Shown one piece after another: positions 38,401 through 50,164 of a stretch of 64,000 nt of DNA. A program made the position numbers and the translations under genes. The number at the start of each line of letters is the position of its first letter. Position 1 is the stretch's first letter. This DNA is from Vicia villosa (taxonomy: Eukaryota > Streptophyta > Magnoliopsida > Fabales > Fabaceae), in the NCBI RefSeq assembly GCF_029867415.1, contig NW_026705408.1:248001-312000 (forward strand), given 5' to 3'. The notes below the pieces were generated by a model. The model saw only the letters and a program-made list of their open reading frames with translations, made no database searches and was not told the origin of the DNA.

Positions 38401-41200
38401 ATTAATGTTAATAAAATAATTAAAAATATTTTATATTATCATATAATTTTGATATTATTTAATTCATACATTATTTATGTATTTATTATAGATCATAATA
38501 CTATACTTTATAATCATATCAAAAACTAAACGAAACAAAACAATACTATACTTTATACTCATCACTAAACAACACTAATAAAAAACATAAGGTAAGTTGT
38601 GTATGAGTTGAATAGTATTGTAGAGAAATAACTATTTACTAAAATTAAATATTTACTATAATTGTTTAAAATTAATTGATTAATTTAATATTTTTGAAAA
38701 TTGAAGATAATATTAATTCAATTTGTATATTTAGAAGATTAAAAATATATTTAATTCTATAATTTAATGTTATTAATTGATAAATATTTCCTTAAAAAAT
38801 TATGCCAATTATTTAATATGATTGATTAGAATTAATTATGTAAAACAACAATTGATTAAAATTAATATGATTGACTTTTCCTTTCCTCAAAATGAAATAT
38901 TTATTAAAAAATATGAGGTATAACTTGATGACTTTTAAACTTGATTTTCATTGCCAAAAAATTAAGTGGGGGTAAAAAGTCGGTGTTATGTCTAAAAAAG
39001 GCGGGGAGAATTAAATAAATAAGTATTTATGACTCTTAATATATCATATTTATATAGTTTAAATAATATAATATAAATACATATTAAGAAATATAAAATA
39101 AAAATTAGAGTAGTATTTATGATAATTAATTTAAATAATTGTAACTAATTTTTTTATAACTAATATGTTAATTTTTTATTTTATAACTAATATGGTTATT
39201 TTAAAAAAAATTAGAGTATATCTAAATAAGCATTATATAGAAGTTGAAATGTTAGCTGAATAACAAAACACGTGCCTATAAGTTTTTTTTATATAAATAA
39301 TATTTAGATCACTATTTTTATAAAAACATTTGTTCCCCGTTTATAAAAATAACATTGTCTATATTTAGTTTTTTTTATATAAAATCATTTTTTATATAAT
39401 GTTTTATAATTTATTTTTAATTGAATGTAACACTTAATATTTTTAAAATAGAAAAATGAAATATATCGTAGATATTAGAAAATATTAAAAAATAAAAATT
39501 TATTATCATTTAAAAATAAAAAGAATAAAAAAGGAAACAAATCAAATGCATATTATATTATTGTTTCGTCGATTTTGTTGTCTAATAACACTATTACATT
39601 AACAAAATGCTATATATAGACAAATTAATAGACCTATATGGATAATTATATTAAAAATAAATTATTTTTTAGTATAGAAATAAATCTTATAACTATTAAA
39701 TAATACACATAAAAATTAAAATTTTATAATTAGTTGTTGATCAAAATATAACACATCATAGCAAGTTATTTGCAATCTTATCTTCATCCACTCATAAAAA
39801 TATGTTGTGTCTCCCCTTCATGGTCCGTCCAAGATTTCATTGTATCTTTGCTCTATCGGATATCCCCACCATGACAATTTTAATATTTTTCTTGTATTTA
39901 CATAAGTAGTACATATTTATTAAATCATTATTTCAATGACATAGATTTCAATAGTAACATTTTATTTCATATTTAGATCAATAATAAACATTACATTCTA
40001 TTTTTCTCTTATTTTAATCATTATTATATTTTTTTATTATATTTTTTCCTTAAGTTATTGTAATATATATTTACTTAATTTATTTTAAATATTTTTGAAA
40101 AATCAAACTTATAAATATTTATCCATTTTAGACTTTAATGTAGCAATAATAATTATTTTACAAATAGAATTCTCAACTCAACAGAAACAAAAATTATATT
40201 TTATGTCTATCTTCTTTATAATTAAAATGACTTGAATAATAACATAAAAGCAATACCTCTTTTTCTGTTTATTTTTCTTATTTTCACTTTTCTTATTTTT
40301 AATTTGGATTTTGTAGAGAATATTTTTTATTTTATTTATTTAAAGTCCAATATAATTTATTTAGGTTAAAATTTTTATAAATAAATATTTTGAAATTAAT
40401 TAAATATATAGTTTATTAATGATCAAATCGTGATTATGCTCTCTTTTTGATCTTTAACATATATAGAAATAATAAAACAAATCAAAATTCATTAGATATA
40501 ATGGATTAAATTTTATTTATTCTTTTACTCTTAGTTTTTTTTCTTCTTTAAATTCTATTAAAAAAATATATCAACAAAAACTGAGACCCAAAATCACCAC
40601 AATTCGAGAAGAACGGGAAGTACCGTTCACAGTAAAGTTGAAAAGACGGATTTATAATTCCAGAAGAACGTCGGAAGAACTGTTCAAAAGTAAAGTTGGA
40701 AAGACCAGATTTATAAAAGTGGAATCATTTCTAAGGTAGAAAACTACCGGAACCGTTCAACAATACGATCAAAACAACATAAAAAAATGAAAATGAAAAC
40801 TCATTAAAACCAAAACAGTAACAAACAAACCACGTCAATGAAACACATACAATCATCACATTTATCACTGTATAATTTATCTATTCTCTTTTCAAACTAT
40901 TACAAAAATTAATTGCACTCTGATTACAAAAATTGTACTTACATTTGTATTAACTTCTACTTCTTACATACTCGTACTCTACAATTGTAGTTACAAAAAT
41001 GGCAGAAATCAAATAAAACTAATGATTTGAAAACACTGATGGCAGTTTTTCCCTTGTTCAGATGAGTTTTGATTAAAACCCTATCAAAGTACATAAATGT
41101 AGAAAATCAAACCAATATGTCAGTTGGTTTGTTCTGATGTTGCTTGATCTCATTCCACCATCGTATCTAAATAACATAAGACCAAAATAATAGAATATAA
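38401..41200. other. AT-rich Helitron interior
   Basis: No supported gene. A short segment around AGAAGAACG and GTAAAGTTGRAAAGAC is duplicated in tandem at about 40600-40720. Confidence 0.45.
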
Positions 41201-41204
41201 GAAA

Positions 41205-41338
41205 AAAAACTCATCAAATCATCTCAAAATGCTCCTCTTGTTCGAAACAACCTTCCATTTGTGGTGCACTCAAACAGAAACTTTCCAAAGTTCTTTGCTA
41301 TCGTTGATGTCGCAGATTTTTGCCAATGGTCTCGCCAT
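41205..41338 (-). pseudogene. Start of an RPA70-like (DUF223) gene in the Helitron
   Basis: From an ATG at 41338 the minus strand reads MARPLAKICDINDSKELWKV, a stop, then HHKWKVVSN, and after a one-base shift EEHFEMI. The pattern ICDI.....LW....V...WKVV and the following HFEM match the first OB-fold (DUF223) of plant RPA1-like proteins. Plant Helitrons often carry RPA-like genes, which are single-strand DNA binding proteins. The nonsense codon and frameshift show that it is dead. Downstream exons are not recognisable. Confidence 0.7.
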
Positions 41339-41738
41339 ATCTTACAGCCAGTTAGCACAAGCAGCAAAGTAAAAATGGTCTGATACTACAGAAAAGTGAA
41401 AACCACAAATGCTATAAATAACACAATCATTATGTATAATGTAGCAGTTACAAACTCTTCATTACATAACTGATGCAGAAGGTGAATGGACAGAAGAAGA
41501 TAAAGTCCTCATTATGTTAATTATGTAACACATAATTATGAAGAATGGAAGATGCATGGACAGAACTACACAAATGCTAATTATGTAACACATTCATAGT
41601 GGAAGATGGAAGAACATAACTTCATAAAGGAACAGTCCACATGGCGCATCCATAAGCAACATTTCCTACTCTCAGAATAAGCCACTTGGCAGCATGAGAG
41701 GAACTCTTCAAAAAGATAGAGTTTTCTTATATTATAGA

Positions 41739-43389
41739 TTTAAAATATGTAGTAACTTTGGACTATTGATATTTTCTTTAATAGGATGCAACATATTTTT
41801 AATATAAAAAAATGTTTAATAGGTTGCAACATACTATTACTAAAAAAAATAAAATTGTAGTGCAAAACTATGCTCTATATAATAAAAAAGAATGATACAT
41901 GTTAATTATATAAACCAAGTCACTAACTATTGACATAAGAGACTAATTTTATAGTTTGACTAGTACGTACCAAAGGATATGGAGAGTGAGGTTACTCTGT
42001 TAATAGCAATAAAATTCTGGCTCCCTCTTTATGTCTGACACTTACCGACCCGAAAGAGACCTTTTATTTTCTCCTTTAGTAATCATGGTCTCAATTCTCT
42101 TGTTAAAATATCGATATTTGAAATTAATATAATATAAAGAAATTGTATCTACAAGACTTTTAATATGAGACATTACAATTGAGGACATAAATTAAACACT
42201 GATCATCCTAATTTTGGAGCATCAAGAACTATATCTAATTTGTGTAATAATTGACAATATATTCAAAACAAATATGATAGTATCCCATGATTAATAACTT
42301 TAATCATACACATATGAACATATTATCATATAATTAACAAAATTATACAAAATCATATCACTAAAATTATATCATCATATAATTATTTTGAGAATATATA
42401 TATATATATATATATAATTTGTTATAAATAATGATCTAAAACATATAACCATCTGTTGAGATACGTTAAATTTTTTTGTGTTATTCTTCTGGAATGACAA
42501 TCTTTTTATGAGCATATTACAAATTATAAATTTTTAGATCGATACAACAAAAAAATTTTATGATATCCTTCAGGGATATCTTAATATTACTCTTGCAATA
42601 TTTTTGGGATGCATGAAGATCACAATTGATATTATCCTGAGAGCTTCGTTTTACTAAGAAAATTATAATATTTGCAATCCTTCATAGATGCATACCATTA
42701 AATTATGAAAGAAAAATGTATATTACAAATTTTTACATCAATAAAAGGAAATTAAATTTCTTTGTGAAATCCTTCAGGGATACTTCACTATTATAGATTC
42801 AATCATTCTAGAACTCGATAATATTATTGAAGCAATCATTGTTAATTTTTAACATAATTGATACAATCTTTCTAGGATTAAATAATATTATAGATGCGAA
42901 TTTTTAAAGGTGATTGAATGTTGAATTCTTCTAGAATTTATCAATTATTGATAAACACAATAATCGATTACACTCAATCTTTGAACAATAATTTAGAGAT
43001 AGTTTAATATTAATCTTTAGTTCTACAAAGATCACATCACAAACTATTTCCATAAACAACGGTCAAGAAAAATTATTCTTTGTGTAATCCTTCATAGATG
43101 CTTGAATATTAAATTAACACTTTTATGTGTTAAAATTCAATTCTTGACAAACATATAGAAATGCTTTAATGTTAAATTCTTCCAAAACTTAACAAGAATT
43201 AATGATCAAGGAAATTTAATATGATTCTACAAGGTAAATAAATTTCTCTACAAAATATATAAAAAATAAACATATTTATATGAAGAAAAAAAAGTAACAA
43301 AATCATGAATTATATTATATTGGTTCAAATATATTAAGATTAGAAAAATAACGTAGAACCAGGCTATATCATCACTCGCGTTGTAGAGT
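41739..43389. other. 5' internal region of the copia element
   Basis: AT-rich leader between the Helitron and the PBS. The phrase ATCCTTCAKRGATRY recurs at about 42568, 42679, 42770 and 43089 with irregular spacing. A (TA)n tract lies at 42394-42416. Gag is not recognisable. Confidence 0.5.
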
Positions 43390-43404
43390 CTCGTGCTGAT
43401 AACA
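43390..43404 (-). other. Primer-binding site of the copia element
   Basis: On the minus strand the LTR end is followed by TGTTATCAGCACGAGAC, a primer-site wording I associate with some plant copia elements. I do not assign the tRNA. Confidence 0.6.
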
Positions 43405-43620
43405 TGTTATGAAACTATATAAAACAATATAGAGATCAAAGAGAGGAAGAGAAGAGAGAAATCAATATTGTATTATCTTATTCCAAGTACCATTTAGATT
43501 GCAATGTGGGTCTTTATTAATAGGACACAAGGGAAATGGAAAATCAAATTCATTAAGAAGGAATAGGAAGAGTAAAAGGATAATAAGGATGGACATCCAC
43601 TTTCATCTTTATTCATGACA
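43405..43620 (-). repeat. 5' LTR of the copia element
   Basis: 216 bp partner of 33253-33469. Its outer end reads TTCATGACA where the other LTR has TTCATAACA. Confidence 0.9.
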
Positions 43621-43849
43621 TACACAAAGAAGAAAAAATATAATTGTGAGATGGAGAAAAAATTAATGTTTAAAAATAAAGATTTTGTCTCTTAAATTAA
43701 AGGGTTAAATATGTCAGGGGTCCCTATAAATATTACAACTTTCAATTTTAGTCCCTACAACATTTTTCGTCAAACAATGGTCCTCGTAAAATTTTCCGTC
43801 TCTATTTTTGGTCCCTCCCGTTAGATTCCACTAACGGAGGCTTACGTGG

Positions 43850-43893
43850 CGCGCCACGTGTCACGCCACGTGTCACGCCACGTCAGTTAAAGT
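43850..43893. promoter_or_regulatory. G-box/ABRE-like cluster in the left TIR
   Basis: ACGTGGCGCGCCACGTG is followed by two further CACGCCACGT repeats, giving several CCACGTG cores in 45 bp. CACGTG and ACGTGGC are binding cores of plant bZIP and bHLH factors. The right TIR has a diverged equivalent at about 45513-45540. Function is inferred only. Confidence 0.45.
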
Positions 43894-44292
43894 CTACGCT
43901 AAAAAAAAGAGACATATTGCGGGGGTTTTAAACCCCCTTTAAATAACTTTAAAATACTGCATTACTTTACACTAACCAATACTGCATTATTTTATTGTAG
44001 CATAACCAACCTTCTTAATTCACCTCTTGAACTTCACTACTATATAAATAATCACTTCACTACTATATAATTTAATTTTTTTAGATGCTTATTCTTTAAA
44101 AAACTATTAATTTTCTAATATTAAATTATTGTATCATTTCTAAATTGCATTAATTAACGGGTAAGAGTTTAACTTTTATATAAATTTGATGAACATGCAC
44201 AAATTAACTATCAATTTCAATACAATGAATTAAAAATAAATTAATCTATCACTAATAACTATTTAATATCATTGCTAACATAAGAAAATACT

Positions 44293-44428
44293 AAAATCAA
44301 ATTGAATGAATTAGTTTAAGTCTAACACCAACTACAAGAAAACTACAAAAATTGTAAGAAAAAATCAAATTGAATGAATTAGTTTAAGTCTAACACCAAC
44401 TACAAGAAAACTACAAAAATTGTAAGAA
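44293..44428. repeat. Two tandem 68 bp repeats
   Basis: The unit starting AAAATCAAATTGAATGAATT occurs twice head to tail, nearly identical, inside the Pack-MULE. It is non-coding. Confidence 0.85.
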
Positions 44429-45068
44429 AAAAAAAAGAGGATCAACATAATTATATAGTCTACATATAGACGATTCAACAATTTTTTACTCAAATATATT
44501 TAAATTGTTTAAAGTTAATAAATTTTTTATAATAAATTTTATATAAAAATTAAGTATCTTAATAAAGTTAAAGAACTTTTTAGATCCATTTTTTGTTGGA
44601 ACTTTAGAAATAAAACAACCAAAGCTAATGTATGATAATATAATGATATAAAAATCATGAGAGGTGTCTTAAAATAGCATGTTGATAGAATTTTCAACTT
44701 TTGAGGGGTGCAGCAGCACCCTCCCGCCCCCATGTTCCTCCGCCACTGGTTGGTACTTGATGTTTCACATGACTTTCTGGAGGTAGTGTTGACTGTCGAG
44801 TATAAAAATATTGAGTGGAGATAGCATCATGTATGGCAAAAAAGTTTTCTGTAAAAAATTCAACCAAGAGAATGAAAATGAAAATGAATAAATACATAGT
44901 TAGTTAGGGCTAATATATTAAGTACTATCATTTAACTAATCATTTTGTCATAGGATCACTTAACTCAATCCTTACAAGTTTACAGAAGAAAACACATACC
45001 TACCACCACCAACATGACAATGTATTGTTGGTGTATTATTTGAGCTCTTGATTCCCTCCTTGCAAAGT

Positions 45069-45428
45069 ATGGATTCCTTCAGTTTTCTGTTTCTACTTGC
45101 AACTTTCTCTTTCCACTTTGTCCATTGCTCTCCTTCTCCCATCATACAAGCTGCTATTGATAATGACACACATGCTTACTATAATTGTACAAGAAACAGC
45201 ACTTCTGCAACGTATAACACTTACCGTTCCAACATCAAAACACTCCTAGACTTGCTCTCCTCCAAAGTAGTAACAATACCAGATAATACAATGCCACAGT
45301 TGTTGGTGACAACAATATGGACACTATCTACGGTCTCTTCCTTTGTGTTAGAGACATTGACCCCAAAGTCTGCAAGTCGCGTGTGTAATAAAGATTTCCC
45401 TATAAACAGTTTGATTAATTGTTCCTAG
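45069..45428 (+). pseudogene. Captured 5' part of a DUF26 cysteine-rich protein gene
   Basis: The frame opens with a clear signal peptide (MDSFSFLFLLATFSFHFVHC). It continues with YNCTRNSTSATYNTYRSNIK and LLDLLSS, as in the first DUF26 (stress-antifungal/Gnk2) domain of legume cysteine-rich receptor-like kinases and secreted repeat proteins. A one-base shift near 45266 moves similarity to another frame. There SSNNTR, a stop, DTIYGLFLC and DPKVCKSR follow. The C-X8-C-X2-C signature of the family is present except that the third Cys is Arg. Similarity then stops, with no second DUF26, transmembrane segment or kinase. It is a truncated, frameshifted copy inside a Pack-MULE. The parent gene is outside the window. 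Confidence 0.8.
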
Positions 45429-45690
45429 AAATTTCTGGTTTTTAAAGTTATTTAACGGGGGTTTAAAACCCCCGCAATCTATCTATTTTTAATCAATATT
45501 GACTTTAATATACGTGGCGTTACACGTGGCGTGCCACATAAGCCTCCGTTAGTGAAATTTAACGGGAGGGACTAAAAATAGAGACGGAAAATATTGTGAG
45601 GACCATTGTTTGAAGAAAAATTTTGCAGGGACTAAAATTGAAAGTTGCCATATTTATAAGGACTAAAAACTTATTTAACCCTAAATTAAA

Positions 45691-46294
45691 ATAATGATTG
45701 ATTAAACAAAAATAAATATTGTCTTGTTAGTGACTCGTGAGATAAATACATTTTTAATATTATTAAAATTAAAAAATACATCATGCAATTGATATCGTAT
45801 AAAATTATTTAAGTATAAATAAATTTGAAAGGAATTATTTAATTATTAAATAATTATACAAAGAAAAATATTGACCCATGAAATAGAAAAAGAATAAAAA
45901 AAATTTTAACATTTAAAAAAATAAACAAAATATATATTATAAAAAAAGTGGGAAAATGGTATCTTATATTGTTAGTTGCATAATTACTTTTTTTGTTTGT
46001 AAATAATTTTGGAGTGAAGGTCAATCTAATAGTAATTGGTGAATCTAATAGTAATTGTAAGATACTAGAAGTGTCACATAGGGTCGAGAGTACTTGAGGA
46101 AGAGATACAGTTTCATGCAACGATATAAGGGCCGGAGGAAAACACATACATTCTCATACACCCAGCAAATCATCCCAAACTCATAAGAAAAAGTATTGAT
46201 AAATAAGGCTTGAATGACAGTCCTAACATTATGGAATTAATCTTAAACAACTTATGAATTCCCTCCTTATATACACTCAAGGGTCAATATTAAA
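45691..46294. other. AT-rich spacer, nothing recognised
   Basis: No paired repeats or supported gene. Confidence 0.5.
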
Positions 46295-46725
46295 TATAAA
46301 TTAGAACATTTCTTTAGCCACGGGGTCACCCCCAGCGAAAAACCCAAATTACCCCTGCTTCGGAAATGAACTTCCGAAGCTTTGATTTTTTTTTAAAAAT
46401 TTCCACAATTCGGAAGTGTATCTCCGAAAACACCTCATGGGGGGTGTGTTCGGAAATGAACTTCCGAAAACACCTTTGTTCAGATTTTGAGGGGTTTCGG
46501 AAATGCACTTCCGAATTATGCAGAAACAGAGATTTTTTTTTTATGTTTTTCTTAACAGTTTCGTATTTTTAATTAAAAGAAACCGGGAAATAAAATAAAT
46601 GACATATAAAGGTGAAAATACTAATATGATAAAAAAAGTAATATATACAACCGATCTGAATCCAAATAATAATAATAATGTGCTAAAGATACAATCCGAA
46701 AACAAAAAATAAATAAACCCGACCA

Positions 46726-48767
46726 CTACTGGGTGTGCCTAACTCTCTCTCCCTGGGACCTCCTCTGCCGCCTGTATGCCGCCGCACGGCCCGCATCAGT
46801 GACGATCATCTCCATCACGGCCACAGCCTCTGGACCGCCCTGCTGAACGACACCTCGATCCAACGCGTCCCGCCCAAGCATCTCTATCCGCTGGCAGATC
46901 GGCATGAGATCAATGGCGTGGTCATCCTCGGCCTGCTGGTTCTCCAGGATCTCCTCGTGTGCTGGCCTAGGAGCGCCGGGAACGTCGGGTCTCAGCAAAG
47001 GATGTGACACCCGATAGAACCATGTGACGTATCCCTCCTCACTGTGCCAGTCTTGTGTGACCCGAGTGAGACGGTACTCCTGCGGTACCACATGATGCTG
47101 CCAGTCCTCCCATATGGCAGTGAGCTGCACTCGGGTCACTGTGTCGGGAGCAGCCTCAAAGGGTGACCTGGGTATCTGCTGCACGAATCTGAACTGACGC
47201 ATGCACCTCTCAGGGAGATACCGGACCATAATGGTAGTCCCGCATGCCAGCCAGCCTGAATATAGAGCAATGCCGTCAAAGGAGACAATCTGAGCGTAGT
47301 CGCTGAACGGTCTCCAGGTGACGTCGCCGTGCATCGTGCGGTCCAGGTATCCACGGTATGGTCCCATCGCATCGTTCCCCCTCTAGAGAACGTATCTGGC
47401 GGCCTTGGGCATGGCGTCCACGTACGCAGAATCGATGTGAAAGTCGTGGATGCGGGAGAAGTAGGAGATGATCCAGCTCTGAAACAGAAACACGATAATG
47501 TATTAAAAATAAATACGAAACATAAATAAATAAATAAATACGATAATGTATTAAAATAAAACGTACCGTAAGTAGTGTGCAGGATCCGACCAACTGCCTC
47601 GTCCTCCAGTTGGAGGCCTCATTCAGCTTCTGGTAGAGGTATGCCAGAGTAGCTGCCCCGCAGTTCCACTGGTGAACGGTATCCAGGTCCATGAAGTAGC
47701 GGAGGTAGGTCACGTCGACGTACCTTGCACTCTTGTCCACAAAGCATGCAACGCCTACCACATGCATGTACCAGCACCGGAGAGCGCAGCCGCGGTGATA
47801 TTGTGTGAATAGCTCGTCACCCTCCTGCTCGGCATCGGCCGCCGCGTCCAGGTGGTGCTCAAAATAAGCGCTCAGTGTGGTGAACCGGATATGAGGCCCA
47901 GATGTCGTGACGCACTCAAAGTGAGCAACCTCGTGCTCCATGCCCAAATAGAGCGTCATCCACTCAATGGCCTCGACCCTCTGGATCCGGGAGTGGTGCA
48001 ACAGCGGCCCCCTAATCGGCAGGTGGAGAAGACACTGCACGTCATGCAAGGTGATCGTCATCTCCCCAACCGGCAAGTGGAAAGAGGACGTCTCCTTGTG
48101 TCAGCGCTCCACAAATGCCCCCTGCATGCTGGTGCTGATGGTGGTGTACCCCGTCATGCAGAGCCCGCTAAGCCCTGAACCTCGCACATGGTCGTTAAAC
48201 CACTCAGCTGCTGGTTTAAACAGACTGAAAATCTTCCGGGCGTGGTTCACCATTTTCAACGGCTCTCTCTCCTGTTACAAAAAAAAACAAATAAGCGACA
48301 TATATTAAATAAGCGACAAATAAACGGTTAAATTATAAAAAATGGTGACAAATAAATGGTTAATTTATAAAAAATACCTCTCCCTCCCAGATACGCCGAG
48401 CGACGTGATCGTGGTAGTGAATCAGCACGGAAGTGTCAAAGGGCCCTCCCGGATAGCTGTCCTCCTGCTCATCCTCCTCCCCGGCTGGAGGGTCAACATC
48501 CGGTACTCCCTCCGGCTCGTGGTAGGGCACTGCCGCCACCTCCTCCTCCTCTTCTCGCTGGCGGGAAGAAGATACCCGAGCCAGCCGACTCCTAGATCCA
48601 GATGAAGAGGTACCCTCTCCCACGTCCACGGGAACTCACACACGGTGTCCCCGGCCCTGCCCCCGTCCCTGGGTCGATGCCAGCTGCGCCGCCGCCCGCT
48701 CGCGTCTAGCCGACGCAGTCTGGGTCTCTCTACCCTGTCTGATACGTGTCGGTTGGTTGCCTGACAT
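46726..48767 (-). pseudogene. Plant mobile domain (PMD, MAIN/MAIL-like) gene with three stops
   Basis: The gene model is exon 1 48767-48378, exon 2 48271-47567 and exon 3 47478-46726. All introns are GT-AG and in phase, giving about 615 codons. Exon 1 encodes an Arg-rich start and an acidic stretch. Exon 2 has the PMD core (HLPVGEMTITLHDVQCLLHL, then IRGPLL, YFMDLDTV and WNCGAATLAYLY). Exon 3 has the C-terminal part (WLACGTTIMVRYLPERCMRQ, FRFVQQIP, WEDWQHHVV). PMD proteins include Arabidopsis MAIN/MAIL1, and database entries often call them phosphatase-7 long-form homologues. They take part in silencing and genome stability and are often captured by transposons. Three in-frame stops lie at 48638-48636, 48103-48101 and 47385-47383. 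Each is one C-to-T (or G-to-A) change from CGA, TGG and CAG. Otherwise the frame is intact. Confidence 0.9.
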
Positions 48768-48839
48768 GATCCTGTAAACAATTGAAATCGATTAATATGC
48801 GAGACAAATGAAAAAACAAAAAAAAATGCACTTCTAATA

Positions 48840-49398
48840 CAGTTCGGAAGTTCATTTCCGAAAACTGGGATGGAGGTGTTTTCGGAAATGAACTTCCGAA
48901 ACACCCCTGCGCAGAACTTCTCTGCAACCTACAATGGCAGACCCCAAAACCAAACTTCAAAATAGCCCATAATGCTTCTAAACAACCTAAATACTACTAA
49001 CAGCCTACCCCTATATCATTTATGCAATTGAAAACAACCCTAACATGCATTTGAAATATGGATCTAACAAATATAAAACTTACAAATTGAGTGATTTGAG
49101 GGCTTTTGAATGTAGTATTGCAATGTGATTGGAGCTTTGATGCAGCCTTGGAAGTGTGTTAGCAGAAAATTTCAGAGGAGTTGAGTTTGATATTGGTTTA
49201 GGGTAAATGATTTGGGGGGAGGGGGGCTGTTTTGCTTAATCTGCAAAACGCGCAATATTTCGGAAATGAACTTCCGAAATGGTATTTTCGGAAATGAACT
49301 TCCGAAATAAGACAATTTTTTCAAAATAAAAGGCGCTTTCGGAGATGCATTTCCGAAAACACCTTTTTCTTGTATTTTGGAAATGTATTTATGAAGTT
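48840..49398. repeat. Palindrome array upstream of the PMD gene
   Basis: About six copies of TTCGGAAATGAACTTCCGAA and close variants at 48840-48905 and 49256-49398, mirrored by a second array near the other end of the element (46358-46518). In the same element family they lie subterminally, so they may be transposase-binding or regulatory sites. Confidence 0.85.
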
Positions 49399-49668
49399 AG
49401 GAGTAGTTTGGGTTTTTCACCAGAGGTGACCAAGAAGATATGGGGGTTGATAAAGAAATTTTTTATAAATTATGGTAATGATGAAAATTGAGAGAAAAAA
49501 ATTGAGTGAATCCATACCCCACTTTCTTAATTAATTACGACTTCATAGATTCATAATTACATGAATTTAAACTTTCATAAATTACAACCACACATGCTCA
49601 TATTTACTTAAATTAACGATCACAAAATATAGACATAAAACATGTATATAGATAATCACAATTATAAC

Positions 49669-50125
49669 TAGGGAGGGTTGTTTAAAAAAACTATGAATTG
49701 AGCCATACTGTCGAATCGAACCGTACTGAAGTTAAAATAACTGAACTATTATGTTCGGTTAGTGAACCAAAATATATGGTACAAACAATACTAAAATCGA
49801 ACTGAAACTGTAACTGAATTGAACCGAAACTATAAGCGAACCAAAATTGAAAATGAAAAATACAAAAACATATTTTAAGTTTTTTTTAAAATTAAAAATA
49901 GTTTAATGGTTCGATTCTTTAATAAACAGTTCGGTTTTGAAAAATTTAACTTCTAACGGTTCGGTAGGGTTTGAAATTTCAAAACGGTATATCAAACCAA
50001 TAATTATGACTTGGTTCGATTCTAAATAAATTGAAACGGTTCGGCTCAGTTTGAATAAATATTTATTATGATTTGGTTTGAATCAGTTTAGTTTTTTTTA
50101 ATCAACCATACCATAAACAGCCCTA
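49669..50125. mobile_element. hAT-type MITE, 457 bp
   Basis: It starts TAGGGAGGGTTGTTTA and ends with the inverse TAAACAGCCCTA. The 8 bp flanks ATTATAAC and ACTATAAC differ by one base. The interior is rich in AACCGAAC/GGTTCGRTT words, like the larger hAT MITEs at 33936 and 51377. Confidence 0.8.
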
Positions 50126-50164
50126 ACTATAACAATTTTCTGCTCACGTAACTTAAAATAATTA

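Larger units (their letters stand above)
37271..41738 (-). mobile_element. Non-autonomous Helitron, 4.47 kb
   Basis: On the minus strand the 5' end is TCTATAATATAAGAAAACTC at 41738, followed by GAAGAGTTCCTCTCATGCTG, wording I associate with plant Helitron 5' ends. The 3' end is a perfect 7 bp stem hairpin (37283-37298), an 8 bp spacer and CTAG (37274-37271). The host bases are A before TC and T after CTAG, the A^T target of Helitrons, with no target duplication. Inside are a decayed RPA70-like start and a large minisatellite. No Rep/helicase is visible. Confidence 0.93.
33253..43620 (-). mobile_element. Ty1/copia element with nested insertions
   Basis: Two direct repeats of about 216 bp (33253-33469 and 43405-43620), both TGTTAT...AACA/GACA, bracket a minus-strand internal region. 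A purine tract lies next to the left LTR, a primer site next to the right LTR, and a decayed RT/RNase H near the left. Removing the hAT MITE (33936-34810) and the Helitron (37271-41738) leaves about 5.0 kb, a normal copia length. The flanking pentamers TTCAT and TACAC do not match, so the element may have formed by recombination or lost its duplication by mutation. Confidence 0.85.
43702..45681. mobile_element. Pack-MULE with long TIRs, 1980 bp
   Basis: A perfect 9 bp target duplication TAAATTAAA (43693-43701 and 45682-45690) flanks inverted ends of about 245 bp. The left end starts GGGTTAAATATGTCAGGGGT; the right end on the other strand starts GGGTTAAATAAGTTTTTAGT. The TIRs share GGTCCCT and CTAACGGAGGCTTA wording and end at a GCGGGGGTTTTAAACCCCC palindrome. 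No transposase is encoded. Between the TIRs lies a captured fragment of a host-type gene (45069-45428), which makes this a Pack-MULE. Confidence 0.92.
46304..49463 (-). mobile_element. Mutator-like element with PMD gene, 3160 bp
   Basis: A perfect 9 bp target duplication TATAAATTA lies at 46295-46303 and 49464-49472. The left end GAACATTTCTTTAGCC pairs with a right end that reads AAAAATTTCTTTATCA on the other strand. Both subterminal zones carry arrays of TTCGGAAATGAACTTCCGAA-type palindromes (46358-46518; 48840-48905; 49256-49398). Between them is a spliced plant-mobile-domain gene on the minus strand. No transposase is seen. The GC content of the gene (well above its surroundings) marks it as foreign to the AT-rich flanks. 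Confidence 0.93.

Noticed and set aside
44539..44897. Minus frames in the Pack-MULE (GGGTW and GAAAPLKS wording)
   Set aside because: This could be a second captured fragment, but no family is recognisable and the frames overlap repetitive wording.
47329..48605. Plus-strand frames opposite the PMD gene
   Set aside because: They are antisense shadows of GC-rich PMD exons. The minus strand has consistent splice sites and domain matches.
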